A stretch of 64,000 nt of DNA, from contig JBBMOL010000197.1 of the NCBI GenBank assembly GCA_037954665.1, positions 1,116,001-1,180,000 of the forward strand, in the 5' to 3' direction. This stretch comes from Laguncularia racemosa. Taxonomy: Eukaryota; Streptophyta; Magnoliopsida; Myrtales; Combretaceae. Below the pieces are notes generated by a model. The model was not told where the DNA came from. It did no database searches and was given only the letters and a program-made list of their open reading frames with translations. The position numbers were made by a program, and so were the translations under genes. Below are positions 22,761-33,852 of this stretch, one piece after another. Numbering within the stretch: position 1 is the first letter of the stretch; every line of letters begins with the position of its first letter.

Positions 22761-24410
22761 CACCAGCTTTGTAAGCCAAGAGACTTAAAGGATGTCAAGC
22801 TAACGACGTTAAAAAAGTGCTTTTCATGAGAGGCAATCCTTGTCCAACTTTGGTGAGTTGAGTTCCTTTTGTCTTTTCTTTTTTTTCACTTTCTTAAGTC
22901 CATTTTTACATCAAAACAGTAGGTGTTTGGACATTTTTACTTAATCATGAGACAATGCGAGTTCAACCCTAAGTGTGGAGAGAAGCACATTTGGTAAGAT
23001 TTAATCTTTAAAAGAGAATGAGGAAAGTTTTCATCTAATTTCCAAGAGTTTTGTGCATATTACATGTTAGATTAATGATAGAAACTTAAAATTTTTTCTA
23101 CTATAATAACACAACTAATCATTTGGTGGAATATGAGGATGCTAAAAGAAAAATTTTGTGAATTAGAGTCTACCTAGTCTCGAGCATGGTGAGGTAGAAG
23201 GGGAGGTTGACACATAGGGGGCTTATTGATCCCTACCCGGCCTCGAGCATAGCCGAGTAAGCACCTATGCAGGTAAGCACCTATAATGCATATCGCCCCT
23301 TTACCTACCCGTGTAGTAGGGTAAGTTGACTCTCTTTGCATTATAATCCCATCCCAGTCCTTCCTACTCAGTTGGGTAGTAGGGTAGGTGCCACTTGATG
23401 CCTTTTTTACCGCACCTGACCCCAAGCATGTCAGGTAAGAGACGAATTGACTTTGTTAGCCCTAAAAAAAAAAAAAGCAAAAAAAAAACTACCCCATTCT
23501 TTTCTAAACTGTGTAACCTTGTTCTCTCATGAACTAACTCCCACACTCTCCTAACACTACTCACTTTCTAACTCTCACTTACACACTTGCTTTCATTCAT
23601 TTTTATAATCAAACAATCACATGCTCTTAGATCTTAAAGTTCTTGTTCTCATCATCATCCTAACTAAGTAACTTTTCTAATCTTTTCTCTTTAGTCTTTT
23701 GTTTGTGATTCTTTTCTTGCACTTAAATGCTATGTGAGTGGATTTATGGTAATGTATGCTGTATTTGCTTAAGGATTTATGTTTCTATGACCCTTATTGC
23801 TTGTTTGCACCCTAATTTTTATTAAACCATGTTCTACAATAACATGATCTTGCCGACTTTATCACTACTTAGGGTTTATGTGAAATTTTGTTGGTTTTAA
23901 AAATTGAGGCTTTTGCTTTATTCATGCAATTCCATGCTTATCATGTCTTGTTATACACATTGTTTGAGAAATTTGTGGCTATCACATACAAATCTTGATT
24001 TAGGGTTCATGATGGATCAATTTTGGGGATTTTAGATTTACCTTGTTATGAACGAAATTTGGCACTTTAGAATAGTTTAGTATGCTTCAAAATGTTGTTA
24101 GGCATTTATTTTTAGTCTTCACCACACCCTATGTCCCATGCTTGTGCTCGTGCACAAATTTGAATTTTTGACTTTCTACCTTCATCCCCACCCCTCTACA
24201 TGGCCATGCTTCTAGGCTATGTAGAAATTATTTTGTTCCCTATGTTGGATTTGATGATTTTTCATGTTTGTTTCTTACTCCTATGCTTCCTCTATCTTCT
24301 ATTATGGTTGCAATTGAGCATCGTTTCCATCTTATTTTAAACTTGTATTACTTTGATGTTGTTTTTGTATTAATTTTTCCCTTACATATGTTAAATTTTC
24401 TTTGTTAGAA
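22761..24410 (+). other. Post-pol spacer of the Athila-type element
   Basis: No reading frame is supportable. The block 23170-23440 contains several imperfect repeats of words such as CCCGGCCTCGAGCATAGCCG and TACCCGTGTAGTAGGGTAAG. These resemble the GC-richer block upstream of the TATA box in the LTRs. Athila elements commonly have a long spacer here before the additional ORF. Confidence 0.6.
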
Positions 24411-25662
24411 ATGAAATACAAGCGAGCATGTGCCAAAAAAGGGAAACATTCTCTTGAACCATAAACATCCCACCCTTTTGCTTCACACTAAAGGACTCAT
24501 GAGCCCTTATCTCTATTACCATTTGGTGTGCGAGTTTTCTTTGCTTCTGTCAATATTTCTTCTTCCCAATGGAGTGGAAAAAGAAAAGCATGTTTGGAGA
24601 AGATGGAACTCCATAATAATAGATATCTAGATTGGAGACTTTTGAGGGAGTTTAGTTTAGAGGACTGGGTTTGCGAGGCCATAATAATTGGTCCTTAGGC
24701 ACAATTTTTTGAGATACAAGAACTAACCTTTTACAATATCACAATTGAATTTCTCACCACCGTGGAAATTAAGGAGCATTCTGACACTCACAAGGTTGGT
24801 AGCACCCTCACATTCCAAGTTTATGGATAAGCCTATAGCTTCCATTTGTCCAAGTTTGGATTCTTTTTGGAATTGTATTTTGCTAAAGAGATTGAGACAC
24901 TTGAGTAGCTGTCTATGTCCAATGATTGGCCATAAGGGAAGAGTACTAATGACTTTTAGAAGTTTTTATATTTTGATAATCTTATCACATACTTTCTCTC
25001 AAAATCCAAAGCTACTTTTATGACTAATATTACTTTGAAAGTGGTTCATCACTTGTTAGCTCACCATTAGTTGTAGAAGTAGTGGTCATGGGGTAGTTAA
25101 TTCCTTTGAGCTTCTACATTTATATAGTATGGCCACGAAATACCCAATTAATGTAGGTGTACAAGTAGCTTATTTCCTCAATGCCACACGATTGATCCTT
25201 GTGTTAAGGGAATTTATTGTAAGGTTTATATTACTAAATTGCTTAAGTGTGTGAATTTGTTTAAACAATCACTAGATGGTATTCCATGTGTTTAGGTTGA
25301 GAGGATTACCAATGGTCCATTTCATGGATATGGATTGATTAGAGTACTTGGTGGTTCTACCCTGCTTCCACTTCTTAGTTTAAGGCTCCTACTTGTGTTG
25401 CTTCTATCTTTTTGTTGCTTCATCTTTAAGGGATTATGAGTTTTCCAAATTGAGGAGAGAATTTCATGTTAAGAGAAAGAAAGGTAAAAAGTTTAGACGA
25501 GCTGTTTGGGGGGTTTTTTATGAGTCTCTTCCAAAGTATGACTTTAAGTCCTCTCTTGAAGGTGGTCTTAATGATTTTATCATTGTAAATGATTTAAAAG
25601 ATGAAGATAACAAGGAAGATGATGAGGGTGAAGAAGAGGAGGCTAATGATGGAAATGTTTGA
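24411..25662 (+). pseudogene. ATHILA ORF-1-like region (post-pol ORF)
   Basis: A candidate start is ATG 24411 (MKYKRACAKKGKHSLEP). The translated fragments include LDWRLLREFSLEDWVCEA, FFEIQELTFYNITIEFLTTV, STLTFQVYG, ITLKVVHHLLAH and, after frame changes, an open 89-codon end (25393-25662) with a basic patch KRKKGKKFRR and a strongly acidic tail (DEDNKEDDEGEEEE). The block order resembles the ATHILA ORF-1 family (PF03078), the extra gene placed after pol in this lineage. Its role is not established. At least four stops and two frameshifts are present. Confidence 0.65.
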
Positions 25663-27000
25663 TTTTAATTTTTTTGTTATTTTCTTCAATATTTTGGTTT
25701 GTACTTTTGAGATCCTGACTTATGGAAAGACTTTTATCTTTGCTAGTATCTTGTGAACTAATTGTTAGACTTGGGATAAGCTAATTTCTTTTTTGCTTTA
25801 TTTTTGTTGTTTTTGCTTTGTTTTGTTTGCAAATACGAACTATTTCGGTAAGATTCACAACCATGATGATGCTGTTGTTGATCTTGCAATTACAATTTCT
25901 CCTTTCTTGTCCCAATTTAGGAAAATTCATGTTGCCATCTCTACATAAATCGGGAAAGTTCTTAGTGTCTTTTTCTTACAATTATTTCTTGCTCTTTTTC
26001 CCTACTTTTGCTTGATTGGGATGACATTAGGGACCATGTTTCATTTAAGTATGGGAAGGGATATTTTAGAGAGAAAGAAAATATTTGGATCTTATTTGAG
26101 CTTAATGATGCACATGATGTACTTGTTAATCAAAATCCCCCCATCTAGAGTTTGCAAGTAAGCTTTTAAAGTTGATATATTTTGAAGTTTAGAATCTTAA
26201 ATTGATACTCATATTTTGGTAAGATTAGTATTCAAAAGATGAAAAATAATGATTTTTTGTTCTTATTTACCTATTTTGAACTTGCATACTTAGTTAAAAG
26301 TTTTAGGATAAAATCTAAGTGAGACAAATTTACTTGTCATTTAATGATTAAATTTAGAGTTTTAAAAGAGGTCAAAGTCTTTAGTGTAAAGTTAAATGAT
26401 TATGTTTCTAAACTTGTTAGTGGTATATTTGCTTTTCGATCACTTTAAGAGATTTTCTAACCTTTTGCGAAAGGGGTCTATAAAATCTATCACTTGGTGA
26501 TTCTTTTCAAACAATCTCTAAAAATAAATAAATTTAAAGTTAAAATAAAAAAGGAAGCAAGCTAGGTCAATACGAGTAAGGCTTTGGTCTCTTAGAAGAG
26601 TGAAGTTTTGACTCTGTTGTTGACTAAGTAAGCATATAAAAAAAAAGAAAAAAAAAAACTAAGCCTAAAAGAAGCGGGCCAATAAATGGTGAGATGTGAC
26701 CATGTTGCTTTTTCTTTGTTAGAATTCGTCTTTTCTTTGTAACTTTGGAAGCGGTTATTAAATGTTGAGATTAATAGTTTAACTTATTTAGATTAGTCTT
26801 AAAAATTTGATTGTAGTATGCTAAGTATAAGTATAAATATGGTAGGTTTGAGTGATGGATACTAATGGTTACTTTGGATTGATTGAACTAAAGAATGTTA
26901 TACTTGATTTGATATTTTCTGATGAATGTAATGATGATAGATTCTTTTGTCCTTGTTTTATTTACTTGAAGCCAAGCAAATGGTTAAATATGAGGAAGTT
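25663..27000 (+). other. 3' untranslated spacer of the Athila-type element
   Basis: No gene is seen. The stretch ends in ATGAGGAAGTT directly before the 3' LTR, a weak polypurine tract (about 26990-27000). Confidence 0.55.
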
Positions 27001-28290
27001 TGATGATTATCAAAGACCTTATTACTTGTACTTATTTGGACATATTTGTTATGTATTTCTTGTGATTTGTTGAAGAAAAGGATACTTATTTTGTGAAAAA
27101 AATTATCTTACCATTTAAAGAGTCATTTGGAAGATTTTCATGATGATAAAGCGAAATCAAGGCCAATTAAATAAGTTTGGATCAATTTGCAAAAAGAACA
27201 ATTTATTTTTTTAGCTTTACGTTCAACATGGCCATGTTGAATGGTAGGACTAACCATAGCAAGCATCAGAGGTGAAAACAAAGGCTTTGTTTTTCAACTT
27301 CACCTTGAACATGACTATGGAGCAAGCACTAGAAAACTATAAATAGCTCTTTGATTTCGTATTTTAGAAGTTTTTAGTTTTATTTTTTAGTTTTTCTAAA
27401 CTCTTAGAGAGAGAAACATGAAGAACTTCAAGGGAGAAATTGCTTGTACATCAATGGAGATCACAAGACATCATCTATAAGGGTTTTATCCCTACATCAT
27501 GATTTCTTTTATCTTCTCTAGATCTTATGTGCTTATTATAAACTCTATGGATGGATTATGTATATAATCTTGATAACTTACCCTAACTTTGTGAACCTAA
27601 ACCATGTGAATTGAATTGCTTTTTGATTAATAAAAATTATGCTTTTGTATCTATTCATGTGATTTCATTGTTTTTGTGCATAAATTAATTGCATGCTTGA
27701 TTCTTACTAGATAGAAAGGGGTTTTCTTTAATGGGATTGATCTTCATGAATAGAGAAATTGCTTGTTTCAGCTAGATATAGGAAAACTTTATTTTATCCT
27801 ATAAGAATTTAATTTTTATTATAATATTCATGAATTTCATGCAATCTTATGTAATGTTAGTAAGGGAGATGGTTTCCATTATCTCGTATATGGTTAGGAA
27901 TTAATTGACTTAAGGGAATAATTGATTTAGTTGATGAGATCTTTATTACAAAGTATAAATAATTCTTTAATCAATCCATTATTATAAGAATTTTAAGGTT
28001 TAGGTTGAATTAAGGTGAGGGGTATGTCTAGTAATTGAATTCATCTTTTAAAAGCATACATAGTTGATCATAAGATTGCTAGATATTGCTTAGTATTTAA
28101 ATTATAAATCTCTCTTTCAAGATTTAGGCTAAATAGTAGAAAAACGGTAATACATACTTGTTTTTCAAGATCCCTATGGACGACACCATAAAATATATGC
28201 TACATTAGATAGGTATACTTGTTTAGCTTAGATCATAGATATCATTAGGTTTATAAATTTAAAATTTATACGATCGGTAAGTGCACAGCA
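27001..28290 (+). repeat. 3' LTR of the Athila-type element
   Basis: It starts TGATGATTATCAAAG and ends GTGCACAGCA, followed by the TATTT duplication. It aligns with 18020-19351 apart from small indels, the largest being in the block before the TATA box (TATAAATA at 27338-27345). Confidence 0.9.
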
Positions 28291-28295
28291 TATTT

Positions 28296-29134
28296 AAGCA
28301 TATTGTGATGTATTTTTTAGCATTCATGTTGCCATTATTTATCCTAGATTCATAAGATCTTATTTCATTTCTTTTGTTATGAAAATATTAGTAGATGTGT
28401 GAAAAAGATAGAAATTTTTACTTTTTATATATTTACTTTTTTGTAAGTTGTATCCATTTAGCTTTAAATAAGTAAAAAAGTTTCTCTCTTATCATTTTAA
28501 TCAATGGATGGGTTGTCTTTAATAATGTTTCTTTTTTTATTTGAAGTTATGTTTAGTAATGCTTTGCTTATCATGGCCAAAAGTAAAATCTTATTTTCTA
28601 TTGTAAAACATTTTAAGAGTTGCTTAACTAGAAGTTTTTTAAATTTTTGATCTTTTGGTTAATAATTATTATAAGTTTCCCAAAATGCTTGTTAGAGGTC
28701 TTAATAAGAAACTTATAATAATTTTTCAAAATTGATAATACACTCTATAAAAAAATAAGTGTATAAAATATATAAAATTTTTATTTAACCTAATTTACCG
28801 ATAATTAATTAGGCAGGGTAATTTTATTTTGTCTTGCACATGTTTCAAGTCGAATGGAGTGAGAAAAAAAAAAGGATTTATTAGACAAGATTTTTTTTAG
28901 ATGCTTTTTCCCCATGCTTGTCGATTAAAAAAAATAGATTTATTAAGTTTCCATATTCAATCCATAAACTACATTTTTTTTCTCCTTTTAGTTCAATAAA
29001 ACATTTATTTTCCCTCTTTTTGCCAACTTTTAAAAAAAAAAGTTAAGAAGCTAATTTGTCCAAATAATGCAAGGTGTCATCGACTTAGCTTGTTACACCA
29101 ACTCTTCTAATAATTTTTTTTTCAAATAAGATGA
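28296..29134. other. AT-rich flank between Athila and hAT insertions
   Basis: No gene or named repeat is seen. The DNA has A/T runs and no long reading frame. It ends at the proposed 8-bp duplication of the hAT element. Confidence 0.55.
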
Positions 29135-29142
29135 AGTGGCAT

Positions 29143-29987
29143 TAGAGCTACGAATGCATACTAGGTTGGCCCATTTAACCTACAAAAAATTGCAGGTTGG
29201 GTTAGAAAAATCAAGCCTACATAAGTTGTGGGCTTTTTGAATTATCTTGTGTGACTTGTAGGTTAATGTGAGATAACTTGATGCAAGGTGGGCTGGCTTA
29301 CGTTAACCTACATAATTATTTTTTTAAAAAAAAGGGAGAGCAAATTATGTTAGAAGGAACTGGAAGATTGGAATGCTTTATAAAGAAAGGAGTAAAATAA
29401 AGATAAACAAAATAAATGAACAATCCCTCCTCTCTTCTACTCCAACTTTACTTCTTTAACACACAAACTCCTAGTCCTAGACTTTATCGTCAACTTCAGT
29501 CTTCAACTACTAAATTCTCAGTCCCAACTCCAAGTTTTGATGCTTCTAATGGTAGCTTCTCACTTAGCCACCCTAGTACACAAGCACCACATACCATAGG
29601 TCTACACCACATCCTTTCGTTCTGTCGTTGTCTCTCATCTCTCTTGTTTACAGTACAAGTGCTTCACAAGTAGCCACAACAACCAATAGCTACCACCATC
29701 GACTTGCAAGCAATGCCACTAATGTATCTCTCCTTTACCTCGATCTCTATCTCTCAACGTCAATACAACCGTATAGGTACTTAACTTCACTTCCCTTATT
29801 CTTTCTTTCTTTCTCTTTTCTTTTTTTCTTTTTTTTTAATTATTGAACGATTTGCTATTGTTAATTGTCATTATTAAAATGTAAATCTTAGTCACATACT
29901 CATAGTCTCACAAATCGACCCATAGAGCTGATTTGGAAGCATCTATAGTTGAATTGTCGCCCACACCTACACGTTTTCCTATTAATC
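29143..29987 (+). other. 5' end of the hAT transposon with subterminal repeats
   Basis: After the terminal repeat, 29157-29310 holds several words of the GGTTGGGTTAG/GTGGGCT type on both strands, the usual transposase-binding context of hAT elements. 29416-29850 has overlapping short open frames rich in Ser and Thr (for example from ATG 29416) that could be leader sequence. No conserved domain is visible there. The segment is cut at 29987 by the Ogre element and resumes at 46927. Confidence 0.6.
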
Positions 29988-31039
29988 ATGTCTGTCGAGT
30001 CTAATTTTTATTTTCCATTCCCAATCCGATCTATACTAGACCCTATGCTCATCTAATGTAGACTCTCGACTTGAGTTAGGAATTTCATTTTATTTTGGAG
30101 TCGCCACCCAACTGTGGTTGGGAAAAACTGAATTAGGATTAATTGAGCAGATTAATCCTAATTTAGACGAATAGTCGTCGTGATTTCCTTTTTCACTTTT
30201 GTGAAAAGAGGAAAGGGAAAACCAGAGTTTTTGGATTCGGAGGCTAACCTATTAAAACCTTAAGGTTACCACCCTAATCTCCTAAAATCTAAACCTTTTC
30301 CAAATGTCTTTTATTTTATTTTTGTTATCTTTTTATTGTGTTTTTGAATAAATTATTCTAAGAAAATATTTTTTTTTCGTTTTTTTTAGAGTTGTCTCAA
30401 ATGGGTACCTACGTACCTGTTCTTCAGGATCAAACTGGCCGTAGTTCACTTTTCTTGAAAAACTTTAATGTGTTGGTGATTTTTAATAATAAAATTTCTT
30501 TTGATTTATGTTTTTATCATTTTAGTATTTTTCTGAAAAATCTAAGCCTTTTAACTTGATAATTTGATTTTTTGAAAAAATGTAATAGTTTTAAGGAAAA
30601 ACCAATTTTGGATTTATTTAAGAAAATGATTTTTCTAAGTGATAAAAACTTCATTTTTTTTCTATTTTTCAACTCATTTCTACTATTATAAATTTTTATT
30701 AATTTTTATGATTTTTCTTAATTTTTCTTAATTTTTATTGAAAAATTTTCTCCTATATTATTTATCTATACTAAACTAAAATCTAAATTTTACTATTTTT
30801 CTAATATATATTTTTATCATTTTCTTTATATATTTATTATTTATCATTATAATTATATATTATTATTCATCCTAAATTAATTCCTAAAAAAAAACTAATC
30901 TAAATTTTAACATTTTTTATTTATGAATTATAAATAACAAATAAATGAACAAAGAAATTCGAAAAAAAATAAATAAAGTAACTAAATAAATAAATAAGAA
31001 ATAAAAAAAAAACGAAAAATCTGACTTACCTGGATTTGG

Positions 31040-31112
31040 GTCGGTGCGTGGGTCGGGTCGGGTCGGTTCGGTCGAGTTGGATCGGGTCGAAGCGGGTCGG
31101 GTCGGGTTTATC
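31040..31112. repeat. GGGTCG-type microsatellite in the Ogre 3' LTR
   Basis: Irregular 5-bp and 10-bp words (GGGTC, GGTCGGGTCG) fill about 70 bp. The same site is repeat-rich at 36078-36143 in the solo LTR and decayed at 45919-45975 in the 5' LTR. It is strongly G-rich on the plus strand, about 250 bp downstream of the LTR TATA box on the element's sense strand. Confidence 0.8.
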
Positions 31113-31355
31113 GGTTACGGTAGTTGGGAGTGCTCGTTGACAGCGTTCCAACAGCCTTTCGAAGCAATTGAGGTGTCATCTCCTAGGTTTTCGAGGGTGG
31201 GGAACTCAACCATAGCAGTGGATTTCTCCAAAAATGCCTCCTAGTGGCAGCTCGGTGCTTGATTGGTGGTCGTGGCTTGGAAACTCCAGCGAAGCTTCAA
31301 TTTTCTCTCTTTTTCTCACTTCTGATTTGTGATCCTACTTCTTCCCTTCCTCCTC

Positions 31356-31363
31356 TATTTATA
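31356..31363 (-). promoter_or_regulatory. LTR TATA box
   Basis: TATAAATA on the minus strand (context GCCTATAAATAGAGGAGG). The same box stands at the equivalent place in the solo LTR (36402-36409) and in the 5' LTR (46234-46241). Conservation in all three copies supports it as the LTR promoter core. Confidence 0.8.
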
Positions 31364-31694
31364 GGCGCAAGGAATCGAGTTGGATAAGCTCGAATTTCCT
31401 CCGATTGAAGCAAATCGGATTTACGGTTAAAACCTTCCTCTGATTTGTGCAAATCCATCAATTTGTTGCAATTTGATTCTAATTGGATGATGTTTATCCT
31501 ATTTCTATTGAAGATCTACTGGATTTGTGCAAAAAATCGAATCAAAACGGTCGAAATTCGATTTTTCCTCGCTGGCAACGATTTTGGACGAAGGTTAAAG
31601 ATAATCACGCACCCGGCGCATGCGCCTGTTCCAGCCAATTAGCTGCTGACACGTGTCCCAGGTGATAAAAAAATTTGCAAAACGCGGAATCTGC

Positions 31695-31773
31695 CTCCCC
31701 CACTTTTTGAACCCATGACCTGACCCCTCTCCCCATGCCTTAGACCATAGTTTGGACCAGCTGGGCTAGCCCA
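31695..31773 (-). other. tRNA-like A/B-box block in the 3' LTR
   Basis: The minus strand reads GGGCTAGCCCAGCTGGTCC (A-box-like), then about 45 bases later GGTCATGGGTTCAAA (B-box-like). Matching blocks are in the solo LTR (36752-36822) and the 5' LTR (46578-46652). It does not fold into a proper tRNA by eye and is not called as a tRNA gene. Confidence 0.55.
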
Positions 31774-32029
31774 CTTACTCAATTTTTTTAATTTCGCAAT
31801 TTGCATATATGTAATGTGATTTTTTATTATTTTTGTATTCTTTGAAATTTCAAAAATTTGTAAAAATTATTTAATCCCTTTTATTACCATTTCTGCAATT
31901 ATTTTCCAAAATTGATGTATTTTTCTTATTTATTTTATTTTTTGAATATTTTTCCTATTTTTGCTAAATTAGAAAAAAATTGAAAAAAATTTGAAAATTG
32001 ATTATTAGGGCAAAAATGGGGTGTTTCCA

Positions 32030-32042
32030 GCTGCCCCTCTTT
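32030..32042 (-). other. Polypurine tract of the Ogre-type element
   Basis: AAAGAGGGGCAGC on the minus strand abuts the 3' LTR start TGGAAACACC. Confidence 0.85.
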
Positions 32043-32259
32043 ATAGTAAAGTCTGAAAAACTTAACTACAAAAACAAAAAAGACGCCATTTTTGGCCTCT
32101 TGACCAAATGGATAATGCCTTGGTTTAGCTAGTTATCTGGAATTTGGTCTCTAGTGAGAAAATGCTCCATAAGCTAATAATCCCACGAGTATTTTGTGAC
32201 AGTTGGTATTGCTTAGGAAATGGTCCTAAACTACCTAGCAATCTAAAGTAATGTATCTT

Positions 32260-32735
32260 CCCAAAAAGTGCTCTATGGGTTGACTAATTGGCTATAGGAA
32301 ACATTTTAAGGATTATTTAGGAGTAGTTATTGTAGGTGGAATAGCTGATGATAGGAAGCTTCTTATCAGACTAGCAACCTTAAAGAGAAGATTGTCTTGG
32401 GAAGCACTCTTACGAGCTGGCTATCTGTCAATAGAAGCGTCTGGCTAGACTACCGACTATTTAGAGAAAAAATACTTCTTAAAGAATGCTCTTATGAGCT
32501 GACTAATCGGTTATCGACAAATTCGAAAAGTGCTATCATGAGCTGACTAATTGATAGATTCGAAAAGTGCTCATCTGAGCCAACTAATTGATAGCTTTGA
32601 AAAGTGCTCATGTGAGCTAACTAATCGATAGATCTGGAAGTGCTCTTCTGAGCTAACTGATAGATTCGAAGAGTGCTCCTTTGAGCTAACTAATTGATGG
32701 ATTCGAAAAGTGCTCCTATAAGCTAACTTCAAGAA
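32260..32735. repeat. 37-bp tandem repeat array in the Ogre 3' spacer
   Basis: From 32524 the word CGAAAAGTGCT followed by GAGCTAACTAATTGATAGATT-like sequence recurs with steps of 37, 37, 36, 33 and 37 bp, about six copies. More decayed relatives extend back to about 32260. There is no reading frame. Tandem repeats in the spacer between pol and the 3' LTR are known in Ogre elements, for example in pea. Confidence 0.85.
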
Positions 32736-32741
32736 AGAGAG

Positions 32742-33380
32742 TTTAGGAAAGTTCCCATTTGCGGGCTAACTAACCTATAGCGAGAGGACATGCTTCAGAA
32801 GGTGCCCTTATGGGCTGACATCTTGAATGGATGTTTAGGAAAATGCCCCATTATGGGCTGACTATACTATGGTGGGAAGTGTCTTCTTAGACTTGCGACC
32901 CTGGAGAAGAAATGTTTTGAAAGGTGCCCCCACAGGTTGACGTTGAAAAGAGATATTTAGGAATATGCCCCTATTGTGGGCTAACTAACCTAGGATAGGG
33001 AGAAATGTCTCAAAAGGTGCCCCTATGGGTTAACCTTAAGAGATGATGTTTAGGCAAGTGCCCTAATGTGGGCTGACTAACCTATAGTAGGAAGGCATGT
33101 CTCGAAAGGTGCCTCAATGTGCTGGCCCTACGAGAGGATATTTAGGGAAGTGCCCCAATGTGGGCTGACTAACCTATGACAGGGAGAAATGTCTCAAAAG
33201 GTGCCCCTATGGGTTAACCCTAAGAGAGGATGTTTAGGCAAGTGCCCTAATGTGGGTTGACTAACCTATAGTAGGAAGGCATGTCTCGAAAGGTGCCCTA
33301 ATGTGCTGACCCTATGAGAGGATATTTAGGGAAGTGCCCTAATGTGGGCTGACTAACCTATGCTTTTGAAAATGCTTCTA
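32742..33380. repeat. 92-bp tandem repeat array in the Ogre 3' spacer
   Basis: The word TTTAGG(A/C/G)AAGTGCCC begins at 32742, 32834, 32956, 33049, 33141, 33233 and 33325: mostly 92-bp steps with one 30-bp insertion. Alternate units are more alike (33049 with 33233, 33141 with 33325), giving a 184-bp higher-order period. It directly follows the 37-bp array and shares short words with it. Confidence 0.9.
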
Positions 33381-33852
33381 ATGAATGGGTTAAATGATTT
33401 GATAAGGGATGTGGGTGATAGTTATTTTTTCTAAGATGCTTACCAATTTATCGCGGATAGCAACTAAACAACCGAACCTTCATACTGGTTTGCTTTTCCT
33501 TTGCTTATTCTTGCTTGAAAACAGGGCTGAAGGTCTTGATGTGCTTCTCTTCTAGTGTGCATGGCTCTTTTGATGGTAATATTATCCTTCTAATGCACCA
33601 GGTTTTAATGCTCAAAAGTAAGTAGAATTATATCACAAAATTTATTGAGATTTATTATCATTTCAATGTTTATCGTTCATTAGTGAAGTGGTGGGTAATG
33701 TGTTTAGGAATGTTTGTCTTAACGAGAATTTGTTGGAATTATCGACCATTCAAAGATATTAACTTTGATTGTAAAAAATGAAAAATGGACTCAACGAAAT
33801 TTGTATTAACTATTGGCTTTCATAAACATTAGCAAAATTTCAATTCCCTTGC

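Larger units (their letters stand above)
18020..28290 (+). mobile_element. Athila-type Ty3/gypsy retrotransposon, internally deleted
   Basis: The element is 10.3 kb with LTRs at 18020-19351 and 27001-28290. The 5-bp target duplication TATTT is at 18015-18019 and 28291-28295. Plus-strand order: tRNA-Asp-type primer site, gag, protease region, a stub of reverse transcriptase, the C-terminal tail of integrase, a long spacer, an ATHILA ORF-1-like region, a second spacer, 3' LTR. Most of reverse transcriptase, all of RNase H and the integrase core are absent, so the copy is non-autonomous. All frames carry stops. Confidence 0.9.
29993..32029 (-). repeat. 3' LTR of the Ogre-type element
   Basis: On the minus strand it starts TGGAAACACCCC and ends CTCGACA. 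It matches 44841-46921 closely and 34995-37105 more distantly. Sense-strand landmarks in order are a tRNA-like block (31695-31773), a TATA box (31356-31363), GGGTC-type repeats (31040-31112, plus-strand reading) and a conserved end region with GGAGTCGCCACCCAACTG. Confidence 0.92.

Noticed and set aside
23174..23425. 83-codon minus-strand frame in the Athila spacer
   Set aside because: It lies in a repeat-rich GC patch opposite to the element's sense and has no domain.
29416..29846. Overlapping 85- and 72-codon frames as a small gene
   Set aside because: The composition is Ser/Thr/Leu rich with no domain, and it lies in the 5' part of the hAT element. It is probably leader sequence.
32524..33380. 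CRISPR-like regular repeats
   Set aside because: Units are directly adjacent without unique spacers, in a plant retrotransposon spacer. They are ordinary tandem repeats.
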